Origin: an uncultured Succinivibrionaceae bacterium
Lineage (GTDB): Bacteria > Pseudomonadota > Gammaproteobacteria > Enterobacterales > Succinivibrionaceae
Assembly: GCA_944390105.1 (NCBI GenBank)
Contig: CALXOV010000035.1
Location: forward strand, 1-64,000
Reading direction: 5' to 3'
DNA length: 64,000 nucleotides
How positions within the stretch are numbered: the stretch's first letter is position 1; every line of letters starts with the position of its first letter. A model generated the notes under the pieces. It saw nothing but the letters and a program-made list of their open reading frames with translations, searched no databases and had not been told where the DNA came from. Shown piece by piece: positions 42,514 through 53,783 of the stretch. A program made the translations under genes and the position numbers.

Positions 42514-43935
42514 TCAAACTCCCGCCTCACGCTTAGCGCGCGCAAAATGCAAACTTCTGCCTAAGGGGCCGCAATCTACCGTCAGCGTATATTTATCCCC
42601 ACTACCCTTCGCTCGTGCACAATTAAAGGCTGCGGCTAAACCCACTACCTCGGCATCATCACACAAAAGCGGCAGCGCCGGGCGCAGCCAACTGGGGATA
42701 GCATATTCCGTATAAAGTTTTTTAAGTTCACGCTGATGCGCGCGCCCCTGCGGCTTAAGGCGCAGCTGCCCCGGCGGAGCAAAGCGCAGCTGCAGCTGCG
42801 GTGCACTTAAATAAAAGCCATCTGTGGACGCATCCTCCGCCTTAAGCAGACGATAGCTAAAATCGCCTAAAGTTAGGGTTTGCCCCAGCGTCAGCTCTAT
42901 ACCGTCGGCGCGCTGTTCCGCGTTTAATACCGGCAACTTGAGCGACGGGACTAAATAGAGCGCTTGCATAAAACGGCGCAACGTCCAGCCAGCTGCCAGT
43001 GCAATACAGCCAACCGCGCCATGCGTCCCTTGCATCAACTGCAGCGCAGCGCGCAGGCGCGACAGCTCGGGGGGCTGGACGAGAACACACTGACAAAAAC
43101 GGCGCATTAGTAGCAGGCACAAATGCTCATCGTTAAAATCAAGCGCGCTACAGTCTAGACAAAGCCGCGCCGGATCATAGCGCTTATGAAATTGCGGCTC
43201 AATAAAGCGCATTGCCAAATCGTGCTCTAAAGCGCACAACTCCTGTGAGCGCGCGACCGCCGCCTTAATCTTGGGGAAACGCGTCTGCATTAAAGGCAAC
43301 AGCTGCAGACGCACAAAGTTGCGCTCAAATTTAAGATAAGTATTGGAGATATCAAATACCGTCGGCAGCTTAAGCGCCAGCGTTAAAGCCTCGACCTGCG
43401 CCCGGCTTAAAGTAAGTAGCGGACGGGCAATGATGCCGCGGGCATCGCGCGTGATAAGCGCCATTCCCGCAAGTCCCTGCGGCCCCGAGCCGCGCTTTAA
43501 CGCAAGGAAAAAATTTTCGCAATTGTCATCGGCTTGATGGCCAAGACACAGACAGCCCCCGGCAACTTCCGCAAGCAGCGCGCGGTAGCGTTCCTGGCGC
43601 GAGCTATCCTCGGGAGATTCGCGATTTTTATACACAATATTAAGCCGCTTTACCGTAAGCGGCACCGCTAAGTCAGAGCACAGTCTGCGGCAATGCGCCA
43701 GCCACAACGGATCATCGGCATCTAAACCGTGAATGCAGTGCACCGCTTTGAGGGTAAACCGCGCATGCCGGTGGCACAGTTCACGGCACAGATATAAAAG
43801 TAAAGTGGAATCAGGCCCGCCAGAGAGACCTACGGTAAGGCAGGTGGGCGCCAGCTTAGCTGCCAGCGCATCACCCAAGTGCCACACCAGCTGCTGTGCC
43901 GCAGCGGGCGTGTACTGCTCATCAGCAGTAGCCAT
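42514..43935 (-). CDS. tilS: tRNA(Ile)-lysidine synthase
   Basis: Modifies C34 of tRNA-Ile(CAU) to lysidine so that it reads AUA; essential. 473 aa. PP-loop ATP motif [10 protein letters not shown] (about residues 38-47), [34 protein letters not shown], then a C-terminal TilS domain ([36 protein letters not shown] region). Starts with an ATG inside the last codons of accA (14-bp overlap), so translation is coupled. Confidence 0.94.
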   Translation of the reverse strand: MATADEQYTPAAAQQLVWHLGDALAAKLAPTCLTVGLSGGPDSTLLLYLCRELCHRHARFTLKAVHCIHGLDADDPLWLAHCRRLCSDLAVPLTVKRLNIVYKNRESPEDSSRQERYRALLAEVAGGCLCLGHQADDNCENFFLALKRGSGPQGLAGMALITRDARGIIARPLLTLSRAQVEALTLALKLPTVFDISNTYLKFERNFVRLQLLPLMQTRFPKIKAAVARSQELCALEHDLAMRFIEPQFHKRYDPARLCLDCSALDFNDEHLCLLLMRRFCQCVLVQPPELSRLRAALQLMQGTHGAVGCIALAAGWTLRRFMQALYLVPSLKLPVLNAEQRADGIELTLGQTLTLGDFSYRLLKAEDASTDGFYLSAPQLQLRFAPPGQLRLKPQGRAHQRELKKLYTEYAIPSWLRPALPLLCDDAEVVGLAAAFNCARAKGSGDKYTLTVDCGPLGRSLHFARAKREAGV

Positions 43936-44878
43936 AACTCATGAGACGTGAGAAACGTTGCTCAATTAAACGATCCGTCGGCATGCCGCGCAGGATCTGC
44001 AGCTGCTCGGTAAGCGTCTGTGCTAAAGCCTTCGCGGCAGCATCATAATCGCGATGCGCGCCGCCTAAAGGTTCCTTAATCACTTCGTCAATCAGCCCCA
44101 AAGCCTTAATCTTATCGGCCGTAATATTCATCGCCTCGGCAGCAAGCGGCGCCTTATCGGCACTCTTCCATAAAATAGAAGCACAGCCTTCTGGGGAAAT
44201 CACTGAATAAGTGGAATACTGCAGCATATTGACGCGATCGCCCACCCCGATGGCCAAAGCGCCGCCGGAGCCGCCCTCGCCAATCACCGTACAGATAATC
44301 GGGGTTTTCAGCTGCGCCATGCACTTGAGGCTTTCGGCAATAGCTCCGGCCTGTGAGCGTTCTTCCGCACCCACCCCGGGGTAAGCGCCTGCAGTATCAA
44401 CAAAGGTAATTATCGGCAGTCCAAAACGCTCGGCCATGCGCATTAAGCGCATGGCTTTGCGATAACCTTCCGGGCGCGGCATGCCGAAATTGCGTAGCGT
44501 ACGCTCGCGCACATCACGGCCCTTCTGATGGCCGATCACCATGACCGGCACTCCGTTAAAGCGGGCTAAACCGCCAACAATAGCCTTATCATCAGCAAAC
44601 GCGCGATCGCCGGCTAATTCTTGGAAATCGGTAAAGATGCGCTGCACATAATCTAAAGTATACGGACGCATCGGATGACGCGACAGCTGCGAAATTTGCC
44701 ACGAGCTTAAAGAAGAATAAATCTTCTTGGTAAGTTCTAAATTCTTCTTCTCCAGCTGCGCCAATTCCTTTGACATATCAACGTCGCTGCCGACCGTAGT
44801 GCTGATGCGCTTGAGCTCCTCGATATGCGCCAGCAGCTCAGCAATCGGCTGCTCAAAATCTAAGTAATTGATATTCAT
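43922..44878 (-). CDS. accA: Acetyl-CoA carboxylase carboxyltransferase subunit alpha
   Basis: Forms with AccD the carboxyltransferase that makes malonyl-CoA, first step of fatty-acid synthesis. 318 aa. N-terminal [19 protein letters not shown], then [59 protein letters not shown] and [15 protein letters not shown] are standard. Last-but-one gene of the envelope cluster; dnaE, which separates rnhB and accA in E. coli, is absent here. Confidence 0.97.
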   Translation of the reverse strand: MNINYLDFEQPIAELLAHIEELKRISTTVGSDVDMSKELAQLEKKNLELTKKIYSSLSSWQISQLSRHPMRPYTLDYVQRIFTDFQELAGDRAFADDKAIVGGLARFNGVPVMVIGHQKGRDVRERTLRNFGMPRPEGYRKAMRLMRMAERFGLPIITFVDTAGAYPGVGAEERSQAGAIAESLKCMAQLKTPIICTVIGEGGSGGALAIGVGDRVNMLQYSTYSVISPEGCASILWKSADKAPLAAEAMNITADKIKALGLIDEVIKEPLGGAHRDYDAAAKALAQTLTEQLQILRGMPTDRLIEQRFSRLMSYGYC

Positions 44879-44943
44879 GAAATCTCCTCAAAAGATGCGC
44901 TCTTAACCGTCACTTTAGCGCAAGTGACTGCATATTTCCAGCC

Positions 44944-45588
44944 CTAGCCTATCTGTCCGCGTGCCGCAAGCAGACGCTTAATCGGCCCGTAGCTCTTACG
45001 ATAGCACTCAAGCAGCGGCAGGGACGCCAGCTTAGCTAAATGCGCTGCGGTCGGATAGCCTTTATGCTGCGCAAAACCGTACTCAGGATACTGCTTATCC
45101 AGCGCTATCAGCTGCCGATCGCGCGTTACTTTAGCCACAATCGACGCTGCGGCAATTTCCGCCACCAGCGCATCACCCTTGACGACCGCCTGAGCAGCTA
45201 GCGGCAGATCAGACGGGAGCTTATTGCCATCCACCAGCATTAAACTGCAGGGCAAGTCCATCGCGAGGTACGCGCGGCGCATGGCCAAGAGGGAAGCCTG
45301 CAGGATATTGAGCGTATCAATCTCCTGCGGCGTGCACTGTCCAATGCCATAGGCTAAAGCATCGCGCGTAATCAGCTCAAACAGCTCTTCACGCTTTTTT
45401 TCGCTTAATTTTTTAGAATCATTAAGCCCCGGAATGGGCTTTAATGGATCCAAGACCACACAAGCGGCCACCACATTGCCCATTAAGGGACCGCGTCCGG
45501 CTTCATCAACCCCGCAGATTAAGTTACAGGCTGGATCCAGCGGATAAACAAAAGGTGGCAGCTCAGGCTTGCGGTATGGCACGATCAT
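44944..45588 (-). CDS. rnhB: Ribonuclease HII
   Basis: Removes RNA from RNA-DNA hybrids and misincorporated ribonucleotides. About 214 aa. Catalytic motifs [13 protein letters not shown] (Asp-Glu), [17 protein letters not shown] and [11 protein letters not shown] are present. Start: the frame is open to 45672, but that part lies inside lpxB. ATG 45588 directly abuts AGGAG; a GTG at 45582 has the better 6-bp spacing and may be the true start. Overlaps the Ala/Pro-rich 3' end of lpxB by about 20-26 bp. Confidence 0.93.
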   Translation of the reverse strand: MIVPYRKPELPPFVYPLDPACNLICGVDEAGRGPLMGNVVAACVVLDPLKPIPGLNDSKKLSEKKREELFELITRDALAYGIGQCTPQEIDTLNILQASLLAMRRAYLAMDLPCSLMLVDGNKLPSDLPLAAQAVVKGDALVAEIAAASIVAKVTRDRQLIALDKQYPEYGFAQHKGYPTAAHLAKLASLPLLECYRKSYGPIKRLLAARGQIG

Positions 45589-46918
45589 CTCCTGCTGCAG
45601 GCGCAGTTTTAGGCTGCAGAGTACGCGGTTCGTTCCACGCTGCCTGATGTTGGGCCTCATCCGCTGGCGCATCCGGAGACGCCACCGGCGCAGTTTCTGC
45701 CGCCGCTGCAGGCGGCGACATTGCAGCGGGTGAATCCGGAGGCGCCTTTAGGGCGCGGGCTAACACCGCTTTAGCTGCGATTTCATCGCTGTCCATGCAA
45801 ATTTGCTGATGCAGCGATAAAAATTCCTTTTTCATCAGCAAATTGTCAGATTTGAGCAGCTTTATCATTTCGGCGCTCAAACGCTCAGGCTCGCAGTCTT
45901 CCTGAATAAATTCCGCGACAATACGCCGCTTGGCCAAGAGATTGGGCAGCGAGTACATGTCAATCTTCAGCAGACGACGGGCAATCGCGGCTGACAGCGC
46001 ATTGACTTTGTATGCCACCGCCATCGGACGCTTGAGCAGCATCGCCTCAAAGGCTACCGTACCGCAAGTCAGCAGTACCGCATCCGTAGAAGCAATCACT
46101 TCATTGCTCTTGCGCACGTAGATGGTAAGCGACAGATCAGGAGCATTCTCCAGCCACAAATCTTTCATCAACAGCGCACGTTCTTCATTGACCGCCACCG
46201 AGATGAAGACTACATCCTTAAGCTTATACTTTATAAGGCGCGCCGCCTTGGCAAAGATAGGGATCATGCGCATAAGCTCACCCTTGCGCGAACCTGGCAA
46301 AATTCCCATCACCTTAGTTAAATGTGGATCAATCGTCTCGACGCTGTTGCGATAGAGATCAATGCGCGCCCTAGCATCCTCACGATCCACCTCAAATGGA
46401 ATCGCATTGGCCAAAGTATGGCCGACATAGGTACAAGGCATGCCGGCTCTATCGTAGAACTCTTTTTCAAAAGGCAGGAGCGCCAGCACTTCATCGCACG
46501 AGCGGGCAATCGTCTTCATGCGCCCTTCACGCCACGCCCATACCGAAGGGCTGACATAATGCAGCGTTGGAATGCCGGCTTGCTTTAATTTGCGCTCAAC
46601 GTTTAAGTTAAAATCGGGCGCATCAATCCCTACCATCACGCAGGGACGAGCCTCAAGCAGAGTTTTAATCAGCAACCGACGGATTTTTAAAATCGGAATT
46701 AAATGGGATACGACTTCCATCAGGCCCATTACCGATAATTCATCCATCGGAAAAGCTGAAGTAAAGCCATCTGCTATCATCTTCGGGCCGCCGATGCCGA
46801 TGAACTGCGCCTGCGGATCATGGCGGCGAATGGCGCGCATTAAGCCTGCGCCTAAGGTATCCCCTGACGCTTCACCAACAACAATGGCATACAAATGCGG
46901 ATTAGTAGGCAAACTCAT
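45563..46918 (-). CDS. lpxB: Lipid-A-disaccharide synthase with C-terminal extension
   Basis: Joins UDP-2,3-diacylglucosamine and lipid X. 451 aa, about 65 more than usual. N-terminal [30 protein letters not shown], the [15 protein letters not shown] block and [14 protein letters not shown] are typical. After about residue 385 comes an Ala/Pro/Glu-rich tail ([23 protein letters not shown]...) with no counterpart in E. coli LpxB, whose DNA also carries the rnhB start signal. Starts at the lpxA stop codon (1-bp overlap). Confidence 0.95.
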   Translation of the reverse strand: MSLPTNPHLYAIVVGEASGDTLGAGLMRAIRRHDPQAQFIGIGGPKMIADGFTSAFPMDELSVMGLMEVVSHLIPILKIRRLLIKTLLEARPCVMVGIDAPDFNLNVERKLKQAGIPTLHYVSPSVWAWREGRMKTIARSCDEVLALLPFEKEFYDRAGMPCTYVGHTLANAIPFEVDREDARARIDLYRNSVETIDPHLTKVMGILPGSRKGELMRMIPIFAKAARLIKYKLKDVVFISVAVNEERALLMKDLWLENAPDLSLTIYVRKSNEVIASTDAVLLTCGTVAFEAMLLKRPMAVAYKVNALSAAIARRLLKIDMYSLPNLLAKRRIVAEFIQEDCEPERLSAEMIKLLKSDNLLMKKEFLSLHQQICMDSDEIAAKAVLARALKAPPDSPAAMSPPAAAAETAPVASPDAPADEAQHQAAWNEPRTLQPKTAPAAGDDRAIPQA

Positions 46919-47706
46919 CAGCGCACAATTCCGCGTCCGGATGCTTCAAGGAAGTCAACTAAAGGCTGCACGGCCGGTTCCTGCACGGCCATTTCGCGTA
47001 ATTTAACTAAAGCCTGCTCAATGGTGTTGTGCTGATGGTAAATCACCATATAAGCGCGGCGCAGCGTATTGACCTGTGCTTCGCTAAAGCCGCGCCGCAG
47101 CAGACCGACGCGGTTAATGCCATGAGCTTTAGCATAATGCCCAGCTGCCATCACATAAGGGGGAACATCCATGTTCAGCGCCGCCATGCCGGCAATAAAG
47201 GCATGATCACCAACCCTGCCGAACTGATGAATGGCCGACAGACCACCGAAAATCACGTAATTGCCGATCACCACGTGACCTGCCAAAGTCGCATTATTGG
47301 CAAATATGCAGTTATCGCCAATGATGCAGTCATGCGCCACATGCACATTGACCATGAAAAGATTATGGCTGCCCACGGTAGTGACGCTATTGCCCTGTAC
47401 CGTGCCGCGATGCATGGTGCAATGTTCACGGATCACATTGTCATCGCCTATCACTAAGCGCGTCGGCTCATTGTTATACTTTAAATCCTGACAGCCCTCG
47501 CCAATGGAACAGAACTGATAGATGTGATTGCGCTTACCGATTTCAGTCGGGCCTCGCAGCACGCAAAAAGGTTCTACCACCGTACCGGCGCCAATATGGA
47601 CCTCACCTTCAATAATGACATGTGCCTTAATGACAACATCAGGATCAATCACTACCTCCGGGCCAATCTGCGCCGTGGGATCAATCTTTGCCTTGGGGTC
47701 AATCAT
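46918..47706 (-). CDS. lpxA: UDP-N-acetylglucosamine acyltransferase
   Basis: First acyl transfer of lipid A synthesis. 262 aa; left-handed beta-helix hexapeptide repeats through residues 1-190 (for example [21 protein letters not shown]), catalytic His in [12 protein letters not shown], then a helical C-terminus. ATG start. lpxB begins on its stop codon. Confidence 0.96.
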   Translation of the reverse strand: MIDPKAKIDPTAQIGPEVVIDPDVVIKAHVIIEGEVHIGAGTVVEPFCVLRGPTEIGKRNHIYQFCSIGEGCQDLKYNNEPTRLVIGDDNVIREHCTMHRGTVQGNSVTTVGSHNLFMVNVHVAHDCIIGDNCIFANNATLAGHVVIGNYVIFGGLSAIHQFGRVGDHAFIAGMAALNMDVPPYVMAAGHYAKAHGINRVGLLRRGFSEAQVNTLRRAYMVIYHQHNTIEQALVKLREMAVQEPAVQPLVDFLEASGRGIVR

Positions 47707-47717
47707 GCTCCACCCCC

Positions 47718-48185
47718 TTATGACTTTACCTTAGCGCACATTAAATCGGCCGAGCAGACGACATTGCCGTCTACCGTCGCTACCCCCTTGAAGGAAGCAA
47801 TGCCGCGCTTTTCCTTTAAGAACTCAACGTCCAGTACCAGCTGATCGCCCGGCACCACCGGATGGCGGAAGCGGGCATGGTCAATTGAAGCAAAATAATA
47901 CAGCTCGCCTGGCTCCGGCTTGCCGACCATGGTGAAGGCCAACACACCGGTAGCCTGTGCCATCGCTTCTAAAATCAGCACTCCCGGCAGCACCGGCTTA
48001 CCCGGGAAATGACCCTGAAAGTACGGCTCGTTAAAGGAGACGTTCTTAATGGCCTTTAAGGTTTTGTGCTCCTCAGTAATGGAGTAGTCAATCACCCTAT
48101 CCACCATTAAAAACGGATAACGGTGCGGGAGCAGACTCATGATTTCTTCAACGTTTAAAGTTTTCTTCTCAGCTGCATCAGTCAC
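47718..48185 (-). CDS. fabZ: 3-hydroxyacyl-ACP dehydratase
   Basis: Dehydration step of fatty-acid elongation; competes with LpxA for hydroxyacyl-ACP. 155 aa hot-dog fold. [20 protein letters not shown] with catalytic His and [21 protein letters not shown] with catalytic Glu. Starts with GTG; AGGAG lies 7 bp upstream. Confidence 0.96.
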   Translation of the reverse strand: MTDAAEKKTLNVEEIMSLLPHRYPFLMVDRVIDYSITEEHKTLKAIKNVSFNEPYFQGHFPGKPVLPGVLILEAMAQATGVLAFTMVGKPEPGELYYFASIDHARFRHPVVPGDQLVLDVEFLKEKRGIASFKGVATVDGNVVCSADLMCAKVKS

Positions 48186-48238
48186 TTTGCTTCTCCTGTA
48201 ATAAAAATCTTGCCGGACGCAAGCTTTTTGTTGCCGGC

Positions 48239-49276
48239 TTAATCCTTAGCGGCACTCGCCTGCAGCGCGTGTACCTGTTTTTCTAAATCTGCCAGACGGT
48301 GATACATCTCGTTAATATGCAAAACCCGTGAGGCAGTTAAACGCCATTCCTTATTGCTCTGCGCCGGGATACCTGACGAGTAAATACCCGGCTTATCAAT
48401 CGAACGCATTACCATGCACATGCCGCTGATGGTCACTTGATCGCAGATCTCAATATGGCCATTAAAGACCGAGGTTCCACCGATAATGCAATAACGGCCG
48501 ATTTTGACACTGCCTGCAAACGTCGTGCCGCCAGCCACTGCGGTACCGGTGCCAATAAAGACATTGTGCGCAATCTGACACAGATTATCGATAATCACAT
48601 TGTCTTCAATAATAGTGTCATCCAGCGCGCCGCGATCAATGCAGGTACAGGCGCCGATTTCCACGAAATTGCCGATTTTAACATGCCCCGTCTGCGGGAT
48701 CTTAATCCAGCGTCCGCGCTCATTAGCATAGCCAAAACCATCCCCACCGATTACGGTGCCAGATTGAATCAAGCAGTGTTCGCCGATGGTGACATCATGA
48801 TAGACACTAACATTGGCATACAGCTTAGTGTAAGCGCCGATTTTTGCGCCCTGCCCTACGCTCACGCCTGGGCCTAACTGTACATGATTGCCGATGACCG
48901 CATGCGGGCCTACGTACACATGCGCGCCTAAAGCCACATCCTCGCCCAAAACAGCACTGGGGTCCACCACCGCCGTGGGATGAATCCCGACCGCAATCGG
49001 CGGCGTTGTATCTAAAAGCTGCGCAATTTTAGCAAAAGCCACGTATGGATCTGGCGTCACTAAAGCTGCCTTCGTACCGATATGCGGAACATCAGCTGCG
49101 CGTACAATCACTGCTGAAGCCTCACTTTGCGTCAACACGTCACGATAGCGCGGATCGGATAAAAAAGAGATTTCCCCGGCGCGGGCGGTTTTTAAATTGG
49201 CAATACGCGAGATCTCAAGACTGCCATCGCCTATCAGCTCGGCACCTATCTGCGCTGCCATGGAGCTCAGCTGCAC
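48239..49276 (-). CDS. lpxD: UDP-3-O-acylglucosamine N-acyltransferase
   Basis: Third step of lipid A synthesis. 345 aa; N-terminal uridine-binding domain (about 1-100) with [26 protein letters not shown], hexapeptide-repeat helix (about 100-300) with catalytic His in [12 protein letters not shown], and a C-terminal helix. Starts with GTG; AGGAG lies 9 bp upstream. A terminator-like hairpin lies just before it. Confidence 0.95.
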   Translation of the reverse strand: MQLSSMAAQIGAELIGDGSLEISRIANLKTARAGEISFLSDPRYRDVLTQSEASAVIVRAADVPHIGTKAALVTPDPYVAFAKIAQLLDTTPPIAVGIHPTAVVDPSAVLGEDVALGAHVYVGPHAVIGNHVQLGPGVSVGQGAKIGAYTKLYANVSVYHDVTIGEHCLIQSGTVIGGDGFGYANERGRWIKIPQTGHVKIGNFVEIGACTCIDRGALDDTIIEDNVIIDNLCQIAHNVFIGTGTAVAGGTTFAGSVKIGRYCIIGGTSVFNGHIEICDQVTISGMCMVMRSIDKPGIYSSGIPAQSNKEWRLTASRVLHINEMYHRLADLEKQVHALQASAAKD

Positions 49277-49297
49277 TTTACTTATCTCCTCAAAACC

Positions 49298-49325
49298 AAA
49301 AAAGCCCCTGCCTGTCAGGAGCTTT
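49298..49325 (-). terminator. Terminator-like hairpin between skp and lpxD
   Basis: On the minus strand GCTCCTG / CAGGGGC (one G-T pair) followed by TTTTTT, ending 20 bp before the lpxD start. Suggests transcription from bamA-skp is partly stopped before the lpx genes. Confidence 0.65.
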
Positions 49326-49364
49326 TACAGTGTAACAGATTTAGCGATTATGCAGTAAGCTTCA

Positions 49365-49895
49365 CTACTTCTTGGACTGCCGCGCGGCCACGCGCTGAAT
49401 CACATCCTGCGAAATATCAAGCGCGGAGACGGTATACACCACTCCTGTTTCCCGCAGCACCAGCTGCAGGCCTCGCTCCTTGGCAATCGCGTCTACCGCC
49501 TGCTGTACTAAACCGCCCAGGCGCAGCTGCTCTTCATGTGAGCGCTTATTGACATCTTCCTGCAAGGCCCGGCCTTTTAAGTTGAAATCAGACTGCAGTT
49601 GCGCTAAATGGCGCTGTGCCTCTGTAGCTTTGGCGCCGGTAAGTTTGCCTGACTGCAGCTCCTGCGCCAGTTTCTGCCCTTCTTGCTCTAAGGCACGCAG
49701 CTCCTGCTGACGCGGGCCGAACTCCTTGGCCATAGCTTCCTGCGAAGCCTTGGCCTGCGGGATTTCATGCATGATGAGCGGTACGTTGATTACCGCAATA
49801 TTGGTAATATTATTTTTATCCTGTTCAGCCGCCTGCACGGCAGTGCAGCTTAATACCGCAGCCACAGCCGCGGCAGCTAAAGTCTTGTACAGCAT
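49365..49895 (-). CDS. skp: Periplasmic chaperone Skp (OmpH)
   Basis: Holds unfolded outer-membrane proteins on the way to BamA. 176 aa with signal peptide (MLYKTLAAAAVAAVLSCTAVQA, cleaved before AEQ). The mature protein starts with NIAVINVPLIMHEIPQ and has a long coiled-coil tentacle region (about 55-125). In its usual place downstream of bamA. Confidence 0.92.
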   Translation of the reverse strand: MLYKTLAAAAVAAVLSCTAVQAAEQDKNNITNIAVINVPLIMHEIPQAKASQEAMAKEFGPRQQELRALEQEGQKLAQELQSGKLTGAKATEAQRHLAQLQSDFNLKGRALQEDVNKRSHEEQLRLGGLVQQAVDAIAKERGLQLVLRETGVVYTVSALDISQDVIQRVAARQSKK

Positions 49896-49973
49896 GTTAT
49901 ATCCTACTTACGACTTATCCAAAATTAAGGCCTTAAGCCCAGGGTGGTGAACTTAAGGCCCGCGGAAGCCTTG

Positions 49974-52370
49974 CTAGAAGCGGCCGCCAATATTAAAGTT
50001 AAAGCTCTGCGTTTCGTCGCCCGAGTAATCCTTGACCGCACGGGCCAGCGAGAACACTAAAGGACCTATCGGCGACATCCATGCCAAGGACACACCCACT
50101 GAGGCGCGGTACTTGGACGGATCTGCCGAATCACCGGCACCGGCATAATCACCGTCATGGGTATCCCACAGCGCACCGGCATCGAAGAACACCGAAGTTC
50201 TGACCTGACGCTTATAGGTTTCCGCCACAATCGGCGTCGGCACGATGAACTCAGCGGATATGGTCCATAACGCGTTACCGCCCACCGGCGTATCCGAGGT
50301 GTAATTGCCGTAAATGGCGCGCGGGCCAATCGAGTTATGGTCAAAACCGCGCATCCATTCTGAGCCGCCTAAGTAAAAGTTGGCAAAGAACGGCAGACGT
50401 TCCTGATCGGCATAGCCGTCACCGTAAGCCGCGCGGCCGCGCAGGGCAAACACGTAATCGTGCTCACTATCAAGCGGTAGGTAATGATAAGATTCTGCCG
50501 ACAGCTTGTAGTATTCAAGATCCGACACTGAAGGCAGCGTCATAAAAGCCGACAACACTTGACGCGAGCCTGAAGTCGGGAACACGGTGCGATCTAAATT
50601 ATTGCGGGTAAAGCGTACCGAGGCATTAAAGTTATTGAAAGTATCCGACCAATCACCCCATTTGCCCTGATCTTGCCAAAACACCAGAGCCTGCGCAAAC
50701 AAGTCATCTGCAGAGTCAATGCGGTTCTGCTCAAAACCGACGCTATAGCCCATGTTCATGTTCTCAGCAATCGGATAGCCGCTGGTCAATTCAATACCGG
50801 TGGTCTCATTTTCATAACGCACCACATCGGCATCATCACCTTGGAACTTATCGTAATAGATACGCCCGCCTAAGCTGACGTTATCTACCGTATAGTACGG
50901 ATTGGTATAGCTGACTTCAGCATGATCGCGATAGTCATTGCTATAGGCCGAAATAGATGCACGCGAGCCCCAACCAAAGACGTTGCTCTGCGACACGCCG
51001 CCTTGAATCAACAGTCCAGAGTCAGTACCGTAGCCGATACCGCCGGAAATCGATCCGGTCGGCTGCTCTTTAACATTGACCTCTAAGTTCACCGTATCCG
51101 GGGTATTGCCGGCGCGCTTGGGCTCTATGGATACCGTTTCATAGAAACCGGTACGATTTAAGCGATTTTCTGAAGCATCTAAGGCTTCATTGGACAACCA
51201 TGTACCATCCATCTGCCGAATTTCGCGGCGCACCACCGTATCATCGGTACTGTTATTGCCGGTAATCAGCACTTGACTGACATAGACGCGCGATCCGGGC
51301 TCCACATTGAACTCTAAGTTCACCACCTTGTTTTCTTCATCGTAGGTGGGGAAAGCGCGTACCTGCGAATAGGCATAGCCGTACTTACCTAAATAATCGC
51401 GCAACGCCTCTTCAATTGAGGTTACCTTGGCTGCAGAATATGTTTCGCCCTCTTCAAAGGTCAAAAGCTGCTGCATCTGCTCCCCATACTTTAAGGTATT
51501 GCCGCGCAAGGTAGCGCTCCCGACGGTATAGCAGGCCCCCTCATCAATGCCGATAGTAAGGTACAGCCCCTTTCTGTCCGGCGTCATTTCGACAGAAGTA
51601 TCAGTGACTTTAAACTTCACGTAGCCGCGATCCATATAATAAGAGCGCAGCGTCTCTAAGTCACCGCCGAATTTCTGCGTGTCATAGCGCTGATTGGCCA
51701 GAAAATTCCACCACGGCACATCATCGCGCAGCTGCAGCTGCGCTAGCAGCACATCCTCGGGGAAAGCATGATTGCCGACGATATTAATCTGCTCAATCTC
51801 CGCCCCTTCACCTTCGGTAAACTCCAGTTTCACATCTACGCGATTGCGCGGCAGATATGACAACACGGTGCGGACGCGCGCTTGATACATGCCGGCGCTG
51901 TGATAAAAATCCTCGAGCGATTGCTGAATAGTATTTAAGGTTTGGACATTCAGCGGCTCGCCGGCGCGCAGCCCCTGCTGCTCAATCACATTGCGCAACG
52001 CATCTTCAGCAATCTGCTCATTGCCAGCAAATTCTACATTGCCGATGGTGGGGCGTTCTTTGACCGTCACAATGAGCTTATTGCCATCGCGCGACAGGGC
52101 CACATCATCAAAGTTGCCGGTTGCATACAAGCGCTTTAATGCCAAAGCGCTCTGCGCTGCAGAAAGCTCTTCACCCTGCGCAACTGGCAGGGCCAGGAGC
52201 ACTGCACCTAAGGACACGCGGTTTAAGCCACGCACCTCAATATCCTGTACGATAAAGCTTGACTGGTTACGGTCTGCAGCTGATACCGCCGGCGGCAACA
52301 ACGCCGCACTTAAGGCCAAGCTCAGGCCTAAGGCCAAAGCAGTCTTTCGTCTCACACCTTTCATTCTCAA
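49974..52370 (-). CDS. bamA: Outer-membrane protein assembly factor BamA
   Basis: Central pore of the BAM complex. 798 aa. Signal peptide ends at VSAADRN (about residue 32); five POTRA domains follow ([18 protein letters not shown] is the first), then a 16-strand barrel with the family VRGF-equivalent [17 protein letters not shown] and an aromatic C-terminal end [10 protein letters not shown] typical of outer-membrane proteins. Confidence 0.97.
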   Translation of the reverse strand: MRMKGVRRKTALALGLSLALSAALLPPAVSAADRNQSSFIVQDIEVRGLNRVSLGAVLLALPVAQGEELSAAQSALALKRLYATGNFDDVALSRDGNKLIVTVKERPTIGNVEFAGNEQIAEDALRNVIEQQGLRAGEPLNVQTLNTIQQSLEDFYHSAGMYQARVRTVLSYLPRNRVDVKLEFTEGEGAEIEQINIVGNHAFPEDVLLAQLQLRDDVPWWNFLANQRYDTQKFGGDLETLRSYYMDRGYVKFKVTDTSVEMTPDRKGLYLTIGIDEGACYTVGSATLRGNTLKYGEQMQQLLTFEEGETYSAAKVTSIEEALRDYLGKYGYAYSQVRAFPTYDEENKVVNLEFNVEPGSRVYVSQVLITGNNSTDDTVVRREIRQMDGTWLSNEALDASENRLNRTGFYETVSIEPKRAGNTPDTVNLEVNVKEQPTGSISGGIGYGTDSGLLIQGGVSQSNVFGWGSRASISAYSNDYRDHAEVSYTNPYYTVDNVSLGGRIYYDKFQGDDADVVRYENETTGIELTSGYPIAENMNMGYSVGFEQNRIDSADDLFAQALVFWQDQGKWGDWSDTFNNFNASVRFTRNNLDRTVFPTSGSRQVLSAFMTLPSVSDLEYYKLSAESYHYLPLDSEHDYVFALRGRAAYGDGYADQERLPFFANFYLGGSEWMRGFDHNSIGPRAIYGNYTSDTPVGGNALWTISAEFIVPTPIVAETYKRQVRTSVFFDAGALWDTHDGDYAGAGDSADPSKYRASVGVSLAWMSPIGPLVFSLARAVKDYSGDETQSFNFNIGGRF

Positions 52371-52406
52371 AACCTTATAACTGCAAAAAACCTGCTGTCT
52401 TATACC

Positions 52407-53783
52407 TCAAAGTGCGCGCAAATCGTTAAACACTGCAAACAACGACAGCGTAATGATGCAGCACAGGCCCAAGACAGTGAGCGCGTACTGCACGCGCGGA
52501 CTGGGTGCTCTGCCGGTCAACGCCTCGTAGGCGATAAACAGCAGCTGACCGCCGTCTAAAACCGGGATCGGCAGTAAATTCAGGATACCTAAGTTTACAC
52601 TAATGGCGGCTAAAAAGCTTAGAAAGAATACAAAGCCGAAGGATGCGCTCTGTCCGGCACCTTTAGCAATAGCAATAGGACCGGATATATTATCTGCAGA
52701 GATTTCTCCGGCAATAAGCTTATACGTTGATGTAACGATAAACAGCGACATGCGCGCGGTGGCAGCCGCCCCCTGCGCCAGCGCCTCAAGCGGGCCATAA
52801 CTTTTGGTGGTCATTAATCCGGCAATCGGCTCAATTGCCACGCCGACCCCGATAAAGGGCCGGCACTGCGTCCCGTCATCACGGCAACGCGTTTGCGGAT
52901 AAATCTCTGCTTGATATAAATCACCGTTGCGCTCTACTTCTACTTTAAGCGGGCCCTTACTTACGGCAACAGCATCCTGCACTCGATACCAATTGGGCGT
53001 CACCACACCGTTAACCCTTACAATCTTGTCGCCTACCGAAAGGCCTGCGGCATAGGCCGGCCCCTGCGGCTGGACCGTAGTTAAAGTGTCAGTAACCTTG
53101 CCGGCACACGGGCGCAGCCCTAGGCTTGATAGCGGATCAACGCCTGGCGTTAAGCTAATCCCCTCAAGCGATAAATTTACCTGCCGCGTGGCGCCGTGCC
53201 CCAAATCAGCGGCCACCTGCAGGCTGAGCGGGGAATTTGAATTGACCTTGCTTACAAGGAGCATAGCCGCTTCAGACCAATCATGTACCGCGCTGCCGTC
53301 AATGGCCTTAATCTCATCGTAAAGCGTCAACCCCGCCGCCGCTGCACGACTGCCTGGCATCACATCGCCGATAATCGGCCGCAGCACGCTGACGCCCATG
53401 AGGTTGACTACAACGTACAAGATAAAAGCCAGCACGATATTAAAAGCAGGCCCTGCACCAATAATCAGTGCGCGCTGCTTTAAGGATTTACTTAAAAACG
53501 CATCCGGACTTAATGTAGCTGACGTATCCTGGCTCGCACCAGTCGTGTCAGTATTGCCCTCTCCTTGCATTTTAACGTAGCCGCCCAACGGAATAGCCGA
53601 GAGCGCAAATTGACAGCCATCTTTAAGCGTACGCGCAAACAATACCGGTCCAAAGCCAATTGAAAAGCGCAATACTTTCACCCCGCACCAGCGGGCTGCT
53701 AAAAAGTGACCTAATTCATGAATCGAAATTAAGATGCCTAAAGCAACAGCAAAGAAGAGTAAATTCCACAAACCCGACAGCAT
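52407..53783 (-). CDS. rseP: Site-2 zinc protease RseP
   Basis: Intramembrane protease cutting the anti-sigma factor RseA and remnant signal peptides. 458 aa. Active-site HELGH (H22, E23, H26) in the first helix, two PDZ domains (about 125-300), and the second motif NLLPIPVLDGGQLLF near the C-terminus. Overlaps the dxr stop codon by 1 bp. Confidence 0.96.
   Translation of the reverse strand: MLSGLWNLLFFAVALGILISIHELGHFLAARWCGVKVLRFSIGFGPVLFARTLKDGCQFALSAIPLGGYVKMQGEGNTDTTGASQDTSATLSPDAFLSKSLKQRALIIGAGPAFNIVLAFILYVVVNLMGVSVLRPIIGDVMPGSRAAAAGLTLYDEIKAIDGSAVHDWSEAAMLLVSKVNSNSPLSLQVAADLGHGATRQVNLSLEGISLTPGVDPLSSLGLRPCAGKVTDTLTTVQPQGPAYAAGLSVGDKIVRVNGVVTPNWYRVQDAVAVSKGPLKVEVERNGDLYQAEIYPQTRCRDDGTQCRPFIGVGVAIEPIAGLMTTKSYGPLEALAQGAAATARMSLFIVTSTYKLIAGEISADNISGPIAIAKGAGQSASFGFVFFLSFLAAISVNLGILNLLPIPVLDGGQLLFIAYEALTGRAPSPRVQYALTVLGLCCIITLSLFAVFNDLRAL

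Noticed and set aside
44944-45672. Longer rnhB start at 45672
   Set aside because: The extra residues lie within lpxB, are not conserved in RNase HII, and a ribosome-binding site is at 45589-45593.
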